DNA of 56,047 nt from NCBI GenBank assembly GCA_034429475.1, contig DAOUGD010000135.1, positions 1 through 56,047 on the forward strand, in the 5' to 3' direction. This document shows, piece by piece, positions 1 to 8,857 of this stretch. Positions within the stretch are counted from its first letter, which is position 1, and each line of letters begins with the position of its first letter. The notes under the pieces were generated by a model, which saw nothing but the letters and a program-made list of their open reading frames with translations, ran no database searches and was not told where the DNA came from. The position numbers were made by a program, and so were the translations under genes. The stretch is from JAKQHY01 sp034429475. GTDB lineage: Bacteria; Chloroflexota; Anaerolineae; B4-G1; SLSP01.

Positions 1-190
1 CCGACTGAAGCCGGGGTATACACGTACACACCGGGCTTCAGCCGGTAAAAAGTCGGAATATCCATTACCGAAATCATCGGCTGCTAGGCAAAGTGCGTTA
101 AAAACGCACTCAATCCAGCATCGCGCGGCTGGTTTTCAACCCGCTTTAACGGATTTTCCGTATCAGCCTGCGAATGAATTCGCAGGGGGG
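1..190. repeat. Chain of three hairpins (REP-like intergenic element)
   Basis: No coding sequence is seen here. Three separate inverted repeats follow one another. CTGAAGCC at 5-12 pairs with GGCTTCAG at 34-41. AGTGCGTT at 92-99 pairs with AACGCACT at 103-110 around an AAA loop. CCTGCGAA at 167-174 pairs with TTCGCAGG at 179-186 around a TGAA tetraloop. Several independent perfect stems in under 200 bases point to a mobile REP/MITE-like element or a structured RNA rather than a single terminator. The element may begin outside the window. Confidence 0.5.
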
Positions 191-219
191 TATGGCGGCG
201 AAGACTTTATGACACTAAC

Positions 220-286
220 TAATCCGTAATCCGTAATTCGTAATTCGCACCCAAATCCTAACATTCCGTAAATCCTGTTATCCTGG
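220..286. repeat. Short-period repeat: TAATYCG heptamers, then TCC-spaced repeat
   Basis: Four consecutive heptamers (TAATCCG twice, TAATTCG twice) occupy 220-247. They are followed by a looser run in which TCC recurs every 8-9 nt to 286. The run ends in the GGAGG (285-289) that serves the gene starting at 295, so the repeat forms the 5' untranslated region of that gene. Confidence 0.65.
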
Positions 287-294
287 AGGCCCTT

Positions 295-1353
295 ATGCCC
301 TTAGAACGTCCCGATCTGAGTGAAGTTTCTCCCGCAGTCCTGGCCTACATCGAAAGCCTGGAAGCGGAACTGGCCGCGCGGACGCCACGGCGCGCGCGCG
401 CCGTGGTCGAAGCCGCTCCAGAACCGGAGCCGGAGGCTGAACCGGAACTCTGCGAACCGCCCACGACCGTCAACCTCATCACCCTGAGCGCACGGGGGAT
501 GATCAAACGCACGCCGCGTCACCTCTACGGACGCCAGCGGCGCGGCGGAATGGGCATTTTCGATCTCGACACCCCCGAAGATGCACCGCCTATCGCCCTC
601 ACCCTGGCCGACGAGAGCGCGACGCTGCTGCTCTTCAGCGATCAGGGGCGCTCCTACCGTCTGCCGGTGAACCGTCTCGCCGAGTCGCCCATCCGCGCGC
701 GGGGCGTCTTCCTCGCCGAGCTGCTCACGCTGCGTCCCGATGAACGTATCGTTGCCGCCCTGCCCGACGCCGGCGGCGACCAGGTGGCGTTGGTGGGCGC
801 GCGCGGCTGGGTGACGCTGGCCCCGGCCAGTTTCGTCGGCAAGAGCATGATTCCCGGCGTGGCCTACTACGACGCGAAGGAACGCGGCCCGCTGGCAGCG
901 GCTTGCTGGAGCGGGGTCGACGACGAACTGCTGATCGCCTCCTACACCGGCCTGGCGATCCGCTTCCCGGCGAAGCGCGTCCCCAAGAACGGTTGCCTCG
1001 GCATCCGCCTGGAAAAGGGCGATGCGGTGGTGGGCGTCACGGCGGCCCCCGAAGCGAGCAGCGTCTTCCTGATCGGCGCGGACGGCAAGGGCACGCTGCG
1101 GCTGATGAGCGGCTTCCAGTCCAACAAAAGCCCCGGCGGCGGCGGCAAAATCGCGCTCAAGACGGAACACCTCACCGGCGTCGTAGCCGCCGGCGCAGAC
1201 GACGACCTCTTCATCATCTCCCACAACAGCAAACTCATCCGCTTCCGCGCCGCCGAAGTGCCGCCCAAAGAGGGCGTCGTCCAGGGCGTCAACTGTATGG
1301 CCCTGCGCGGCGACGAAACGGCGGCGGTCGCTGCCGTGAAGCTGGCAGAGTGA
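295..1353 (+). CDS. Free-standing DNA gyrase A C-terminal beta-propeller protein
   Basis: 352 aa. Residues 59 to about 345 show six degenerate repeats of the GyrA C-terminal propeller, each with a strand pair such as VALVGARGWV, LLIASYTGLAIRF or LFIISHNSKLIRF. The GyrA-box is present as QRRGGMG (81-87). In gyrase this box lets the propeller wrap DNA and introduce negative supercoils. There is no topoisomerase breakage-reunion domain. Instead the N-terminus has a short predicted helix (about 8-30) and an acidic Pro/Glu linker (40-55). GGAGG at 285-289 supports the start. It may act in trans on a gyrase or topoisomerase IV A subunit lacking this domain, or as a DNA-bending protein. The fold call is confident; the role is inference. 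Confidence 0.8.
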   Translation: MPLERPDLSEVSPAVLAYIESLEAELAARTPRRARAVVEAAPEPEPEAEPELCEPPTTVNLITLSARGMIKRTPRHLYGRQRRGGMGIFDLDTPEDAPPIALTLADESATLLLFSDQGRSYRLPVNRLAESPIRARGVFLAELLTLRPDERIVAALPDAGGDQVALVGARGWVTLAPASFVGKSMIPGVAYYDAKERGPLAAACWSGVDDELLIASYTGLAIRFPAKRVPKNGCLGIRLEKGDAVVGVTAAPEASSVFLIGADGKGTLRLMSGFQSNKSPGGGGKIALKTEHLTGVVAAGADDDLFIISHNSKLIRFRAAEVPPKEGVVQGVNCMALRGDETAAVAAVKLAE

Positions 1354-1369
1354 GGGGGAGGGATCATTT

Positions 1370-1397
1370 TTGATTTCTTTGTGACTTGGCGTAATAT
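1370..1397 (+). promoter_or_regulatory. Possible sigma70-type promoter for the C11 peptidase gene
   Basis: TTGATT (1370-1375) and TAATAT (1392-1397) are separated by 16 nt, about 60 nt upstream of the GTG start at 1460. Both boxes deviate from consensus, so this is tentative. Confidence 0.35.
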
Positions 1398-1459
1398 GGT
1401 ATTGAGTAACAATCACACGCTTTAGTTTAGTGTGCTATTTCAGGCTTCAGGGAGGAAAA

Positions 1460-3718
1460 GTGAATAGAGTAACCCGAACGGCCTATCTTTGGCGTGTCCT
1501 GGTGATCATTTTTTTGCTCGGCGCGCTGTTTGCCTGTGACGAGTCGGATTTTTACGAGGAAGAGCCTTACGTTGAGGAGAACGACACGTCGCAACCCGCG
1601 CCGCCCACCCGCACGCCCCGCCCCCCCTCTACTTCGGCGGGGACCGGCGAGCCGGGGACGTGGCTGGTGATGCTCTACCAGAACGCCGACGACGAAATCC
1701 TGGAGCGGGACATCTTCACCGATCTGAACGAAGCCGAGCTGGTCGGCTCCAATGACGCGGTGACGATTGTGGCGCAACTGGATCGCTATCGCGGCGCGTT
1801 CAAGGGGGACGGCAACTGGACGTCCACCAAACGGTTTTTCGTCACGCAAGACGACGACCTGACGGCCATCGCCTCCGAAGAATTGGACGATCTGGGCGAA
1901 GTGGACAGCGGCAACTGGCAGAGCTTGGTGGACTTCGGCGTCTGGGCCATCGAGACGTACCCCGCCGAAAACTACGTCCTCATCCTCTCCGATCACGGTT
2001 CGGGGTGGGCCGGGGGCTGGAATGACGACGCGCCCGTGCCCAACAGTTCATTCACAACCAACGATATTGACCAGGCGCTCAACGAGATCATCGCCCAAAC
2101 CGGCAGCGGCCCTTTGGCCCTGGTGGGCTTCGACGCCTGCCTGATGGGTCAGCTTGAGCCGCTCTCGGCTCTCGCGCCCTACGCGAAGGTGGCGGTGGCG
2201 TCGGAGGAGGTGGAGCCTTCACTGGGCTGGGCCTACGCCAGCTTCCTGCAAGACTTGAGCGACAATCCCGGCATGAGCGCCGCCGACCTGGGCCGCGCCA
2301 TCGTGGAAAGTTACATCACCCACGATGGGCGCATTGTGAACGACGCCGCCCGCCGCGTGTTTGTGGAGGAGGCTTACGGTTTCACCGGCCGGACGACCGC
2401 CGCCGAAGTCGCCGAGGCGCTGAGCCAGGACATCACCCTGAGCGCCGTGGACCTCACCGCCCTCTCCGAGCTGAACGTCGCGTTCAACGACCTGGCTGTG
2501 GCGCTCGCCAAGGTGGATCAGAAGGGCGTCGCCAAAGCGCGCTCTTACGCCCAATCCTTCGAGAGCATCTTCGGCGACAAGTTGCCGGCGTCGTATCTGG
2601 ACCTCGGCCACTTTGCCGGCCTGATCCAGCAAGTCTACAAAGGGGACGCGGACGTGACGGCGGCCACGCGCCGGCTCCTCACCGCTTTGGAGCAGGCCGT
2701 CATCGCCGAAAAGCACGGCCCCAAGCGCCCCGGCGCGACCGGCGTCAGCTTCTACTTCCCCAACTCCTCGCTCTACAAACTCACTGGCATGTCCGGCGCG
2801 CAATACAACTACACCGATTACGCCAGCCGTTTTGCCGCCGCTTCCCTGTGGGATGATTTCCTGCGCTATCACTACACCGGGAAAGAATTTGGCGTGGACG
2901 ACGCCGACCTGAGCGTGCTCGCCCCGGTGGCCGAGGAACCGCCCCCCGTGGAAGACATCGCCACTGCGCCGCCCGTGACTGAGGACATCGAAGCGCCCGG
3001 CGCCGGCAGCGACATCACCGTCGCCCCCCTCGAAACGTCCGCCGAGGAAATCGGCATGGATGACCTGCTCACCCTTTCCACCGACATCCAGGGGAGCAAC
3101 GTCGCCTACATTTATCTCTACGTCAGCTATTTTGACGAGGAGTCCGACTCGTACCTCACCGCCGACATGCAATTCGTCGGCGCGGAGGAGACACTGGAGA
3201 TCGGCGGCGTCTATTATCCCGACTGGGGCGACGAGGTGGGGGGGATCGAAGTGGATTGGGAGCCGACGGTCTATTTTATGAGCGACGGCGAAACCGAAGA
3301 ATTTGCCTACTTCGAGCCGGAAACCTACGGCCTGACCGAAGAGGAGGATACGTATATTGTCCGCGGTATTTACACCTTTGCCGACGGCGGCGACCAACGC
3401 GACGCCTTCATCCGCTTTGGCGGCGATGGGGTGATGCGGAGCGTGTTTGGCTTCACCGGGGAGGACGGGACGGGCGCGCCGCGTGAAATCAGCCCGCAGC
3501 CCGGCGACACCTTCACCATCCTCGAAGAGTGGTTCGAGTTCGGCGAGTCGGATGGCGAGTTTGTGGATTATGAAGGCGCGACGTTCACCTTTGGCGACAA
3601 ACCCTTTGAGATGGTGCCCTACTACGCCTACCCCGGCGATTACATCCTGGGCATCATTGTGGAAGATATGAACGGAAACTACTACGACGCCTATACCGAG
3701 GTCACGGTGGTGGAGTAA
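1460..3718 (+). CDS. Clostripain-family (C11) cysteine peptidase, lipoprotein
   Basis: 752 aa from a GTG start with GGAGGA at 1451-1456. The N-terminus is a lipoprotein signal (hydrophobic core, then LFAC with Cys26), followed by a Pro/Thr-rich spacer, so the enzyme is probably anchored outside the membrane. The peptidase domain spans about 65-470. The C11 catalytic pair is visible as His179 in LSDHGSGW and Cys227 in GFDACLMG. A Pro/Glu-rich linker leads to a C-terminal beta-rich domain (about 525-752). That domain recurs as a separate protein in the next gene, 11 nt downstream, so the two are probably cotranscribed. Peptidases of this family cleave after basic residues; the substrate here is unknown. 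Confidence 0.88.
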   Translation: MNRVTRTAYLWRVLVIIFLLGALFACDESDFYEEEPYVEENDTSQPAPPTRTPRPPSTSAGTGEPGTWLVMLYQNADDEILERDIFTDLNEAELVGSNDAVTIVAQLDRYRGAFKGDGNWTSTKRFFVTQDDDLTAIASEELDDLGEVDSGNWQSLVDFGVWAIETYPAENYVLILSDHGSGWAGGWNDDAPVPNSSFTTNDIDQALNEIIAQTGSGPLALVGFDACLMGQLEPLSALAPYAKVAVASEEVEPSLGWAYASFLQDLSDNPGMSAADLGRAIVESYITHDGRIVNDAARRVFVEEAYGFTGRTTAAEVAEALSQDITLSAVDLTALSELNVAFNDLAVALAKVDQKGVAKARSYAQSFESIFGDKLPASYLDLGHFAGLIQQVYKGDADVTAATRRLLTALEQAVIAEKHGPKRPGATGVSFYFPNSSLYKLTGMSGAQYNYTDYASRFAAASLWDDFLRYHYTGKEFGVDDADLSVLAPVAEEPPPVEDIATAPPVTEDIEAPGAGSDITVAPLETSAEEIGMDDLLTLSTDIQGSNVAYIYLYVSYFDEESDSYLTADMQFVGAEETLEIGGVYYPDWGDEVGGIEVDWEPTVYFMSDGETEEFAYFEPETYGLTEEEDTYIVRGIYTFADGGDQRDAFIRFGGDGVMRSVFGFTGEDGTGAPREISPQPGDTFTILEEWFEFGESDGEFVDYEGATFTFGDKPFEMVPYYAYPGDYILGIIVEDMNGNYYDAYTEVTVVE

Positions 3719-3729
3719 GGAGGGCAGCC

Positions 3730-4665
3730 ATGACGATTTCGCGTAAGTTCACCTATAACAACCGGTCTTTTACGTTGCACATCCCGGCGCCGCCGGAGCG
3801 CCTCGCCCCCTGCGACCTCAGCGCGCCGGGCGCGGGTGCGATCGTCATTGAAGGGCTGGACCTTTCGCCGGCCACCTTTTCCCCTGACCAGGACGTGACC
3901 CTCACCGCCGTCGTGCGCGGGGCCGCCATCGCCCATATTTTTGTCGAAGTGCTGCTGTACGATGACGATCTGGGGTACGCCTACGGGCCGGTCTACTGTG
4001 AATACCTGCGCGCCGCCGACCAGGAAGAGCTGGGCGGCGTGCTGCGCCCCGTCTGGTCGGAAAAAGTTGACGTCGCCGTGACGTTCCGCCCGACCCTGCG
4101 CACCTTGAGCGACGGGTCGGCGTCTGCTTTCGCCTTTGCGACGCCGGAGACCTACGCCGCGCCGGACGCGACCTCTTATCGTCTCCCCGGCCGGTTCAGT
4201 TCTGCCGGCAGCGACATCTCGCGCGCGGCCCACCTCAGTTTCGCTCATACCGGGCAGATGACGAGCCTGATAGGGATGGGAAGCCTGGGAAGCGCCGGCG
4301 CGCGCGCCCTCAATCCTCAGCCCGGCGACACCTTCACCCCAGAAGGGCAGGTCTTGCTCCCGCCGCAGCAGCCCGGCGACGCCTGGGGCGAGGGGGTCTG
4401 CCAGATGACGCCGCTCACCTTCCCAGAAACGCCCTTCTGGTGGGAAACCTGCCCATTGCCGCCGCACACCTACCTGGCCGGCCTCGTTGTCGCCGACCTG
4501 GATGGTGGCCTGACCCGGCAGTACGCGCCGTTCACCCTCCTGTCGGCCGATGGCGCGTCGGTTGTGGTGGAATCGGCGGCGGGTGAGACGCCGTCGTTCT
4601 TCTCGTCCCTCCAACGCGGCTGGCAACGGTTCTGGAGCCGGCTGTTTCGGCGAGAGGGGCGTTAG
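3730..4665 (+). CDS. Stand-alone homologue of the C11 peptidase C-terminal domain
   Basis: 311 aa; GGAGG at 3719-3723 precedes ATG 3730. The protein aligns by eye over most of its length with residues about 525-752 of the upstream peptidase. Shared landmarks include a YLYVSYFD-like strand (here FVEVLLYDDD), GGVxxPxW, a TLSDG/MSDGE turn, FAxPETY, and the near-identical QPGDTFT motif (SPQPGDTFT versus NPQPGDTFT). It has no signal peptide, no membrane segment and no catalytic residues of its own. It may be a partner, inhibitor or paralogous binding module of the peptidase. The homology is seen directly; the function is unknown. Confidence 0.72.
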   Translation: MTISRKFTYNNRSFTLHIPAPPERLAPCDLSAPGAGAIVIEGLDLSPATFSPDQDVTLTAVVRGAAIAHIFVEVLLYDDDLGYAYGPVYCEYLRAADQEELGGVLRPVWSEKVDVAVTFRPTLRTLSDGSASAFAFATPETYAAPDATSYRLPGRFSSAGSDISRAAHLSFAHTGQMTSLIGMGSLGSAGARALNPQPGDTFTPEGQVLLPPQQPGDAWGEGVCQMTPLTFPETPFWWETCPLPPHTYLAGLVVADLDGGLTRQYAPFTLLSADGASVVVESAAGETPSFFSSLQRGWQRFWSRLFRREGR

Positions 4666-4685
4666 GAGCGGCGAGTTAGGAATTC

Positions 4686-4711
4686 TGACGTTTGACGTTT
4701 GACGTTTGACG
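4686..4711. repeat. Heptamer repeat TGACGTT x3.7
   Basis: Three TGACGTT units and a partial fourth lie between the preceding stop codon and the Shine-Dalgarno of the aminopeptidase gene. The bases just before (4661-4685, TAGGAGC, GAGTTAGGAATTC) look like degenerate members of other heptamer families in the window. Confidence 0.75.
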
Positions 4712-4732
4712 CTATTACAAAATAAGGAGATT

Positions 4733-7222
4733 ATGATGCACCCCACCCATTACGACCTGTACCTCGAACCCGACCTGAACACGTTTCTCTGTCCGGGTCG
4801 CGTGAGCATTGCCATCACGCCGGACGCGCCCGCCGAGGCCGTTGTCCTCAACGCCAACGACCTGGAGATCGCCGTCTGTACGCTGCGGCAGGACGACGCC
4901 GAAGTCCCCTGCGCCTTCGTGCTGGACGCCGAGGCGGAGACGTTGACGGTGACGCTGTCCGCGCCGCAGGCTGCGCCCTTCACCCTGACCGTCGCCTTCA
5001 CCGCGCATCTCAACGACCTGCTGGTGGGTTTCTACCGCAGCCAATACATCCAGGACGGGCAGACGAAGTACGTCGCCGTCACGCAGTTTGAAGAGCGCGA
5101 CGCCCGCCGCGCCTTCCCCTGCTTCGACGAACCCGGCCTGAAGGCTACCTTTGACATCACCCTGACCGTGGACGCAGCCCTCACCGCCCTCGCCAACACC
5201 GACGTGATGGAAGAACTCCCTCTGTCCAACGGCAAAACGCAGGTGCGCTTCGCCCGCACGCCCCGGATGTCCACGTACCTGCTCTTCTTCGGCGTGGGCG
5301 ACTTCGAGATCATTGACGACGGGCAGACCGACCCGCGCGTGCGCGTCATCACGACGCCCGGCAAGACACAGTACGGCCGCTTCGCGCTGGATTGGGGCCG
5401 CAAGTCGCTGGACTTCGGCGCGGCCTACACCGGCATCCCGTTCCCCATCACCAAGTGCGACTACATCGCCGTGCCCGACTTCGCCTTCGGCGCGATGGAG
5501 AACTACGGCGCGATCACCTTCCGCGAGAATGCCCTGCTCGTTTATCCTGGCGTGACCTCGCAGCAGCAGCGGGTGCAGATTGCCGAAGTCATTGCCCACG
5601 AGACCGCGCACATGTGGTTCGGCGACCTCGTCAGCCCGCGCGCCTGGAAGGACATCTGGCTGAACGAATCCTTTGCTACCTACTTCACTACCGTCATCCC
5701 CGACGCTTACTGTCCGGAGTGGCGGCTGTGGGAGGAGTTTTTCACCGACACGACGCTGACCGGCATGGAGCGCGACGCCCTGCGCGGCACTGTTCCCATC
5801 GAACTGCCCGACGGCGCGGCGATCAACATTGACTCTTCCAGCGCGCCGATCATCTACAGCAAGGGCGCGGCCATCATCCAAATGCTGGCGGCCTACCTGG
5901 GCGAAGAAAAACTCAAGCGCGGCGTCAACCATTTCCTGGGCAAATTCCGCTTCGGCAATGCCAATTCGGCGGACTATTGGGCCGCTTTTGAAGAGGCCAC
6001 CGGCGAGCCGGTGAGTGAGTTCGCCGCCTCGTGGGTCTACCAGCCCGGCTACCCTCTCGTCACCGTGCGCCGCGAGGGCGACACGCTGCGCCTCAGCCAG
6101 GAACGCTTCATCGTTTCCGACCCGGCCGGCGCTCCTTCCGCCCAACGCTGGATCATCCCGCTGGAAATCGCCGCCTATCAGGCCGACGGCAGCGCGCAGA
6201 TGCTTCACGCCGTGCTGGATGCGGCGGAAGGCGCGCTCGACCTGCCTGCCGGGACGACGGCCTACCAGCTCAACGTCGGGCGGCGCGGCTTCTATCGCGT
6301 GAAGTACCCCCTGGCCGACCTCGCGGCGCTGGGCCGCCTGTCCGCCGAGGGCCGCCTTTCCGCCATTGACGCCACCGGCCTCGAAAGCGACCTCTTTGCC
6401 CTGATCCGGCGCGGCGATTACCCCGTGAGCGTCTACCTCGACTTCGTCCAAACCGCCTTCGCCCGCGAGACGCGCTATCTGCCGCTGGATAACCTGGCGC
6501 AAGACCTGTTCCAGTTGCACCTGGTTGTGGCCGGGCAGCGCGAGCGTGTCTGCGCGGTAGGCCGTCCCATCCTGGAGAACGCGCTGCTGGCGATGCAGCT
6601 CACGCCGCAGCCCGGCGACGACCTCCACACGGCGACGCTGCGCAATACGCTGCTCTGGACCGCCTTCACCCTCGGCTCCGAAGAAGCCGCCGCCTTTGGC
6701 GAAGCCCAGTTCCGCGCCGCCCTCGCCGGCGAACCGGTCTCGGCGGACATCCTGGGCAGCGTCTACCGCATCGGCGCGGTGACGCACGCCGAAGCCGCGT
6801 ACCCCTTCTTCACGCGGACGCTGGCCGATCCCGACGCGCCCGAAGTCCAGAAGCTCACTGCTTTGAACGCGCTGGGCCGCTTCCTTGAACCAGACAAACT
6901 GCGCGCCGCGCTCGCGCTGAACTTCGCGGAAGTGCCCCGCAAGAACCGCTTCACCATCGTCGGCGCGATGACGCAGAACCCGGCGGCGGCGGAATTCCTG
7001 TGGGAGTGGCTCCCCGCGCACCTGGACGACTTGCAGACGATGCACCCGATGCACTTCGGGCAGGCGTTACTGTACGGCCTCTCCATCTGCGGCGTGACGC
7101 ACCGCGCCGAAGTGGCGGCGCTCCTCGCCGACCTCGCCGCCGCCCATCCCATCCAACGCGACGTGCTGGCGATGGCGGGGGAGATGGTGGAGGTGTATGC
7201 GCGGATGAACGGGAGTCGGTAG
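4733..7222 (+). CDS. pepN: M1-family zinc aminopeptidase (aminopeptidase N type)
   Basis: 829 aa. ATG 4733 is chosen because AAGGAG precedes it. The order is an N-terminal beta-saddle domain (1-190), the catalytic domain with the exopeptidase GAMEN motif (253-257), the zinc site HETAH (His289, Glu290, His293) with the third ligand Glu312 in NESFATYF, and a long alpha-helical ERAP1-like C-terminal domain (about 500-829). All catalytic elements are intact. M1 enzymes remove single residues from peptide N-termini. No signal peptide is seen, so the enzyme is probably cytoplasmic and works in peptide turnover. The last codons (SR-stop) lie inside a short tandem repeat (7214-7246), so the C-terminus may have been shifted by repeat insertion. 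Confidence 0.92.
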   Translation: MMHPTHYDLYLEPDLNTFLCPGRVSIAITPDAPAEAVVLNANDLEIAVCTLRQDDAEVPCAFVLDAEAETLTVTLSAPQAAPFTLTVAFTAHLNDLLVGFYRSQYIQDGQTKYVAVTQFEERDARRAFPCFDEPGLKATFDITLTVDAALTALANTDVMEELPLSNGKTQVRFARTPRMSTYLLFFGVGDFEIIDDGQTDPRVRVITTPGKTQYGRFALDWGRKSLDFGAAYTGIPFPITKCDYIAVPDFAFGAMENYGAITFRENALLVYPGVTSQQQRVQIAEVIAHETAHMWFGDLVSPRAWKDIWLNESFATYFTTVIPDAYCPEWRLWEEFFTDTTLTGMERDALRGTVPIELPDGAAINIDSSSAPIIYSKGAAIIQMLAAYLGEEKLKRGVNHFLGKFRFGNANSADYWAAFEEATGEPVSEFAASWVYQPGYPLVTVRREGDTLRLSQERFIVSDPAGAPSAQRWIIPLEIAAYQADGSAQMLHAVLDAAEGALDLPAGTTAYQLNVGRRGFYRVKYPLADLAALGRLSAEGRLSAIDATGLESDLFALIRRGDYPVSVYLDFVQTAFARETRYLPLDNLAQDLFQLHLVVAGQRERVCAVGRPILENALLAMQLTPQPGDDLHTATLRNTLLWTAFTLGSEEAAAFGEAQFRAALAGEPVSADILGSVYRIGAVTHAEAAYPFFTRTLADPDAPEVQKLTALNALGRFLEPDKLRAALALNFAEVPRKNRFTIVGAMTQNPAAAEFLWEWLPAHLDDLQTMHPMHFGQALLYGLSICGVTHRAEVAALLADLAAAHPIQRDVLAMAGEMVEVYARMNGSR

Positions 7223-7246
7223 TCCGAAGTCGGTAGTCGTTGGTCT
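7214..7246. repeat. Heptamer repeat (GTAGTCS family) over the pepN stop
   Basis: AGTCG is followed by GTAGTCC, GAAGTCG, GTAGTCG and TTGGTCT in a 7-nt register. The repeat covers the last two sense codons and the TAG stop of the aminopeptidase. Its reverse complement resembles the CGACTA octamers at 7419-7458 and 48349-48387. Confidence 0.6.
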
Positions 7247-7257
7247 GAAATTTTGCG

Positions 7258-7285
7258 CCCGCCCCCAGGAATGGGGGCGGGTTAT
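7258..7285 (+). terminator. GC-rich hairpin downstream of pepN
   Basis: CCCGCCCCC (7258-7266) pairs with GGGGGCGGG (7273-7281) around a 6-nt loop, 36 nt after the stop. The following tract (TTATGTG) is poor in U, so termination may be weak. Confidence 0.5.
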
Positions 7286-7381
7286 GTGTGCCAATAACGG
7301 GGTCAGCGCGTGGGGTTTTCCGCCTTTTTTCCCCTTCTCTCCATCCTGGTATATAATCCCCTTGACGATCAACTTTGCATC

Positions 7382-7458
7382 CCTGCGTCCTTGCGTCTTT
7401 GCGTTAAAACAGCATTGTCTTGACGATTTGACGACACGACTAAAGACTATCAGACTAT
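7382..7458. repeat. Octamer repeats: TTGCGTC family, then TTGACGA/AGACTAT family
   Basis: TGCGTC recurs with an 8-nt period at 7384-7405 (CTGCGTC, CTTGCGTC, TTTGCGTT). A second array of five octamers fills 7419-7458 (CTTGACGA, TTTGACGA, CACGACTA, AAGACTAT, CAGACTAT). The letters drift but the 8-nt period holds. The Shine-Dalgarno GAGGGA of the next gene begins 4 nt later. Together with the hairpin at 7258 these arrays account for most of the 249-base gap. Confidence 0.65.
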
Positions 7459-7471
7459 TTTTGAGGGAACC

Positions 7472-8851
7472 ATGGACAAACAGACTATTCTGATCCGCGG
7501 CGGCCAGGTCGTGACCGCCGAGATGGTGTTGGCGGCTGACATGCTGATTCAGGGCGAAACTATCCAGGCCATTGGCAAGGCGCTGCCCGCGCCGCCGGGG
7601 GCGGAGGTGGTGGACGCCAGCGACCTGCTGGTGCTGCCCGGCGTCATTGACGCGCACGTCCACATCCAGCTCGACACCGGCATCTACCGCACGCCCGATA
7701 GTTGGGCCGCCGAGACGCGCGCGGCGGCCTTCGGCGGCGTGACCACCGTGATTGACTTCGCCACGCAATTCAAGGGGCAGACGTTTGAGGACGCGCTCGC
7801 CGCGCGCATGGCGGAGGCGTCGCCCTCCTGCCTCGATTACGCCTTCCACATGATGGTCACGGACGTCCCACCGGGCCAGGAGGACGAGCTGGGCGTCCTG
7901 CCGGAGCTGGGCATCCAGAGCATCAAACTCTACACCACCTATCGCCCCAACTACTACGCGGACGACGCCGCGCTGCTGCGCCTGCTCGAAGCGGCGGGGC
8001 GGTACGGCCTCATCGCGCTGATCCACTGCGAAAACGACGCCCTCGTTACCGCCCAGACCCAATCGCTGGCCGCCGAGGGGCTGACCGGCTGGGCATATCA
8101 CGGCGCGGCCCGTCCCGCGTTGGCGGAGCAGGAAGCCGCCGGCCGCGTCCTCTTCCTGGCGGAGGCGGCCGGCGCGCCCGTCGTCATCGCCCACAACTCC
8201 ACCGGCCTCACCGCCGCGCTGGTCGCCAACGCGCGCAAGAGCGGGCAGGTTGCCTTCTCCGAGACCGCGCTGCAGTACCTCCTGCTCGACGACACGGTTT
8301 ACGACGGCGCCGAACCGTGGCGCTACATCCTCCAGCCGCCCTTGCGCGCGCCGGAGGAGAAGCAGAAGCTCTGGGAACTCGTCGGCGCGGGGCTGGTGGA
8401 CATGCTCATCACCGACCACTGCGCCTACACGCGCGCGCAGAAGCAGGCGGCGGACGATTTCACGCAGACGCCGGGCGGCCTGCCGGGCCTGGAGACGCTG
8501 CTGCCGCTCCTCGCCACCTACGGCGTTGCCGCCGGGCGCATCGGCTGGCCCGACGTGGCGCGGATGCTGGCCGCGAATCCGGCGCACATCTACAACCTGT
8601 GGCCGCGCAAGGGCGCGCTGCTTCCGGGCGCGGACGCCGACCTGGTGCTGTACGATCCCGCCGGCGAGACGTTCCTCGCCGCCGACGCGCTGCACTCCAC
8701 GGCGGGGTACACCCCCTTCGAGGGGCTGCAAGTGCAGGGGCGCGTCGTCGCCGCGATGCAGCGCGGCCAATTCCTGGTGCGCAACGGCGACTTCGTCGGC
8801 GCACCGGGGCGCGGGCGCTATCTCAAGCGCGAGCCGTTTTTCTGGCATTGA
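7472..8851 (+). CDS. Dihydropyrimidinase/hydantoinase-family amidohydrolase
   Basis: 459 aa; GAGGGA precedes ATG 7472. It is a cyclic-amide hydrolase of the amidohydrolase superfamily with a complete binuclear metal site: His62 and His64 in DAHVHIQ, Lys152 (the lysine that is carboxylated in this family) in SIKLYTTY, His185 in LIHCEND, His241 in IAHNSTG and Asp315 in TDHCAYT. Members open dihydropyrimidine, hydantoin or allantoin rings. The sequence does not settle the substrate. An XdhC maturation factor lies 4 kb downstream, which would fit purine or pyrimidine catabolism, but no xanthine dehydrogenase is in view. Probably cytoplasmic. Confidence 0.85.
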   Translation: MDKQTILIRGGQVVTAEMVLAADMLIQGETIQAIGKALPAPPGAEVVDASDLLVLPGVIDAHVHIQLDTGIYRTPDSWAAETRAAAFGGVTTVIDFATQFKGQTFEDALAARMAEASPSCLDYAFHMMVTDVPPGQEDELGVLPELGIQSIKLYTTYRPNYYADDAALLRLLEAAGRYGLIALIHCENDALVTAQTQSLAAEGLTGWAYHGAARPALAEQEAAGRVLFLAEAAGAPVVIAHNSTGLTAALVANARKSGQVAFSETALQYLLLDDTVYDGAEPWRYILQPPLRAPEEKQKLWELVGAGLVDMLITDHCAYTRAQKQAADDFTQTPGGLPGLETLLPLLATYGVAAGRIGWPDVARMLAANPAHIYNLWPRKGALLPGADADLVLYDPAGETFLAADALHSTAGYTPFEGLQVQGRVVAAMQRGQFLVRNGDFVGAPGRGRYLKREPFFWH

Positions 8852-8857
8852 AGATGG

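Noticed and set aside
301..1416. Long open frame on the minus strand opposite the GyrA-propeller gene (371 codons)
   Set aside because: Product is Arg/Gly/Ala-rich with no family likeness; it is the antisense shadow of a GC-rich gene with recognisable domains on the plus strand.
4715..7054. 779-codon minus-strand frame opposite pepN
   Set aside because: The plus strand carries an intact M1 peptidase with all motifs; the antisense product shows no domain.
7284..7493. 69-codon frame between pepN and the hydrolase gene
   Set aside because: It translates through the octamer repeats and into the next gene out of frame; no ribosome site.
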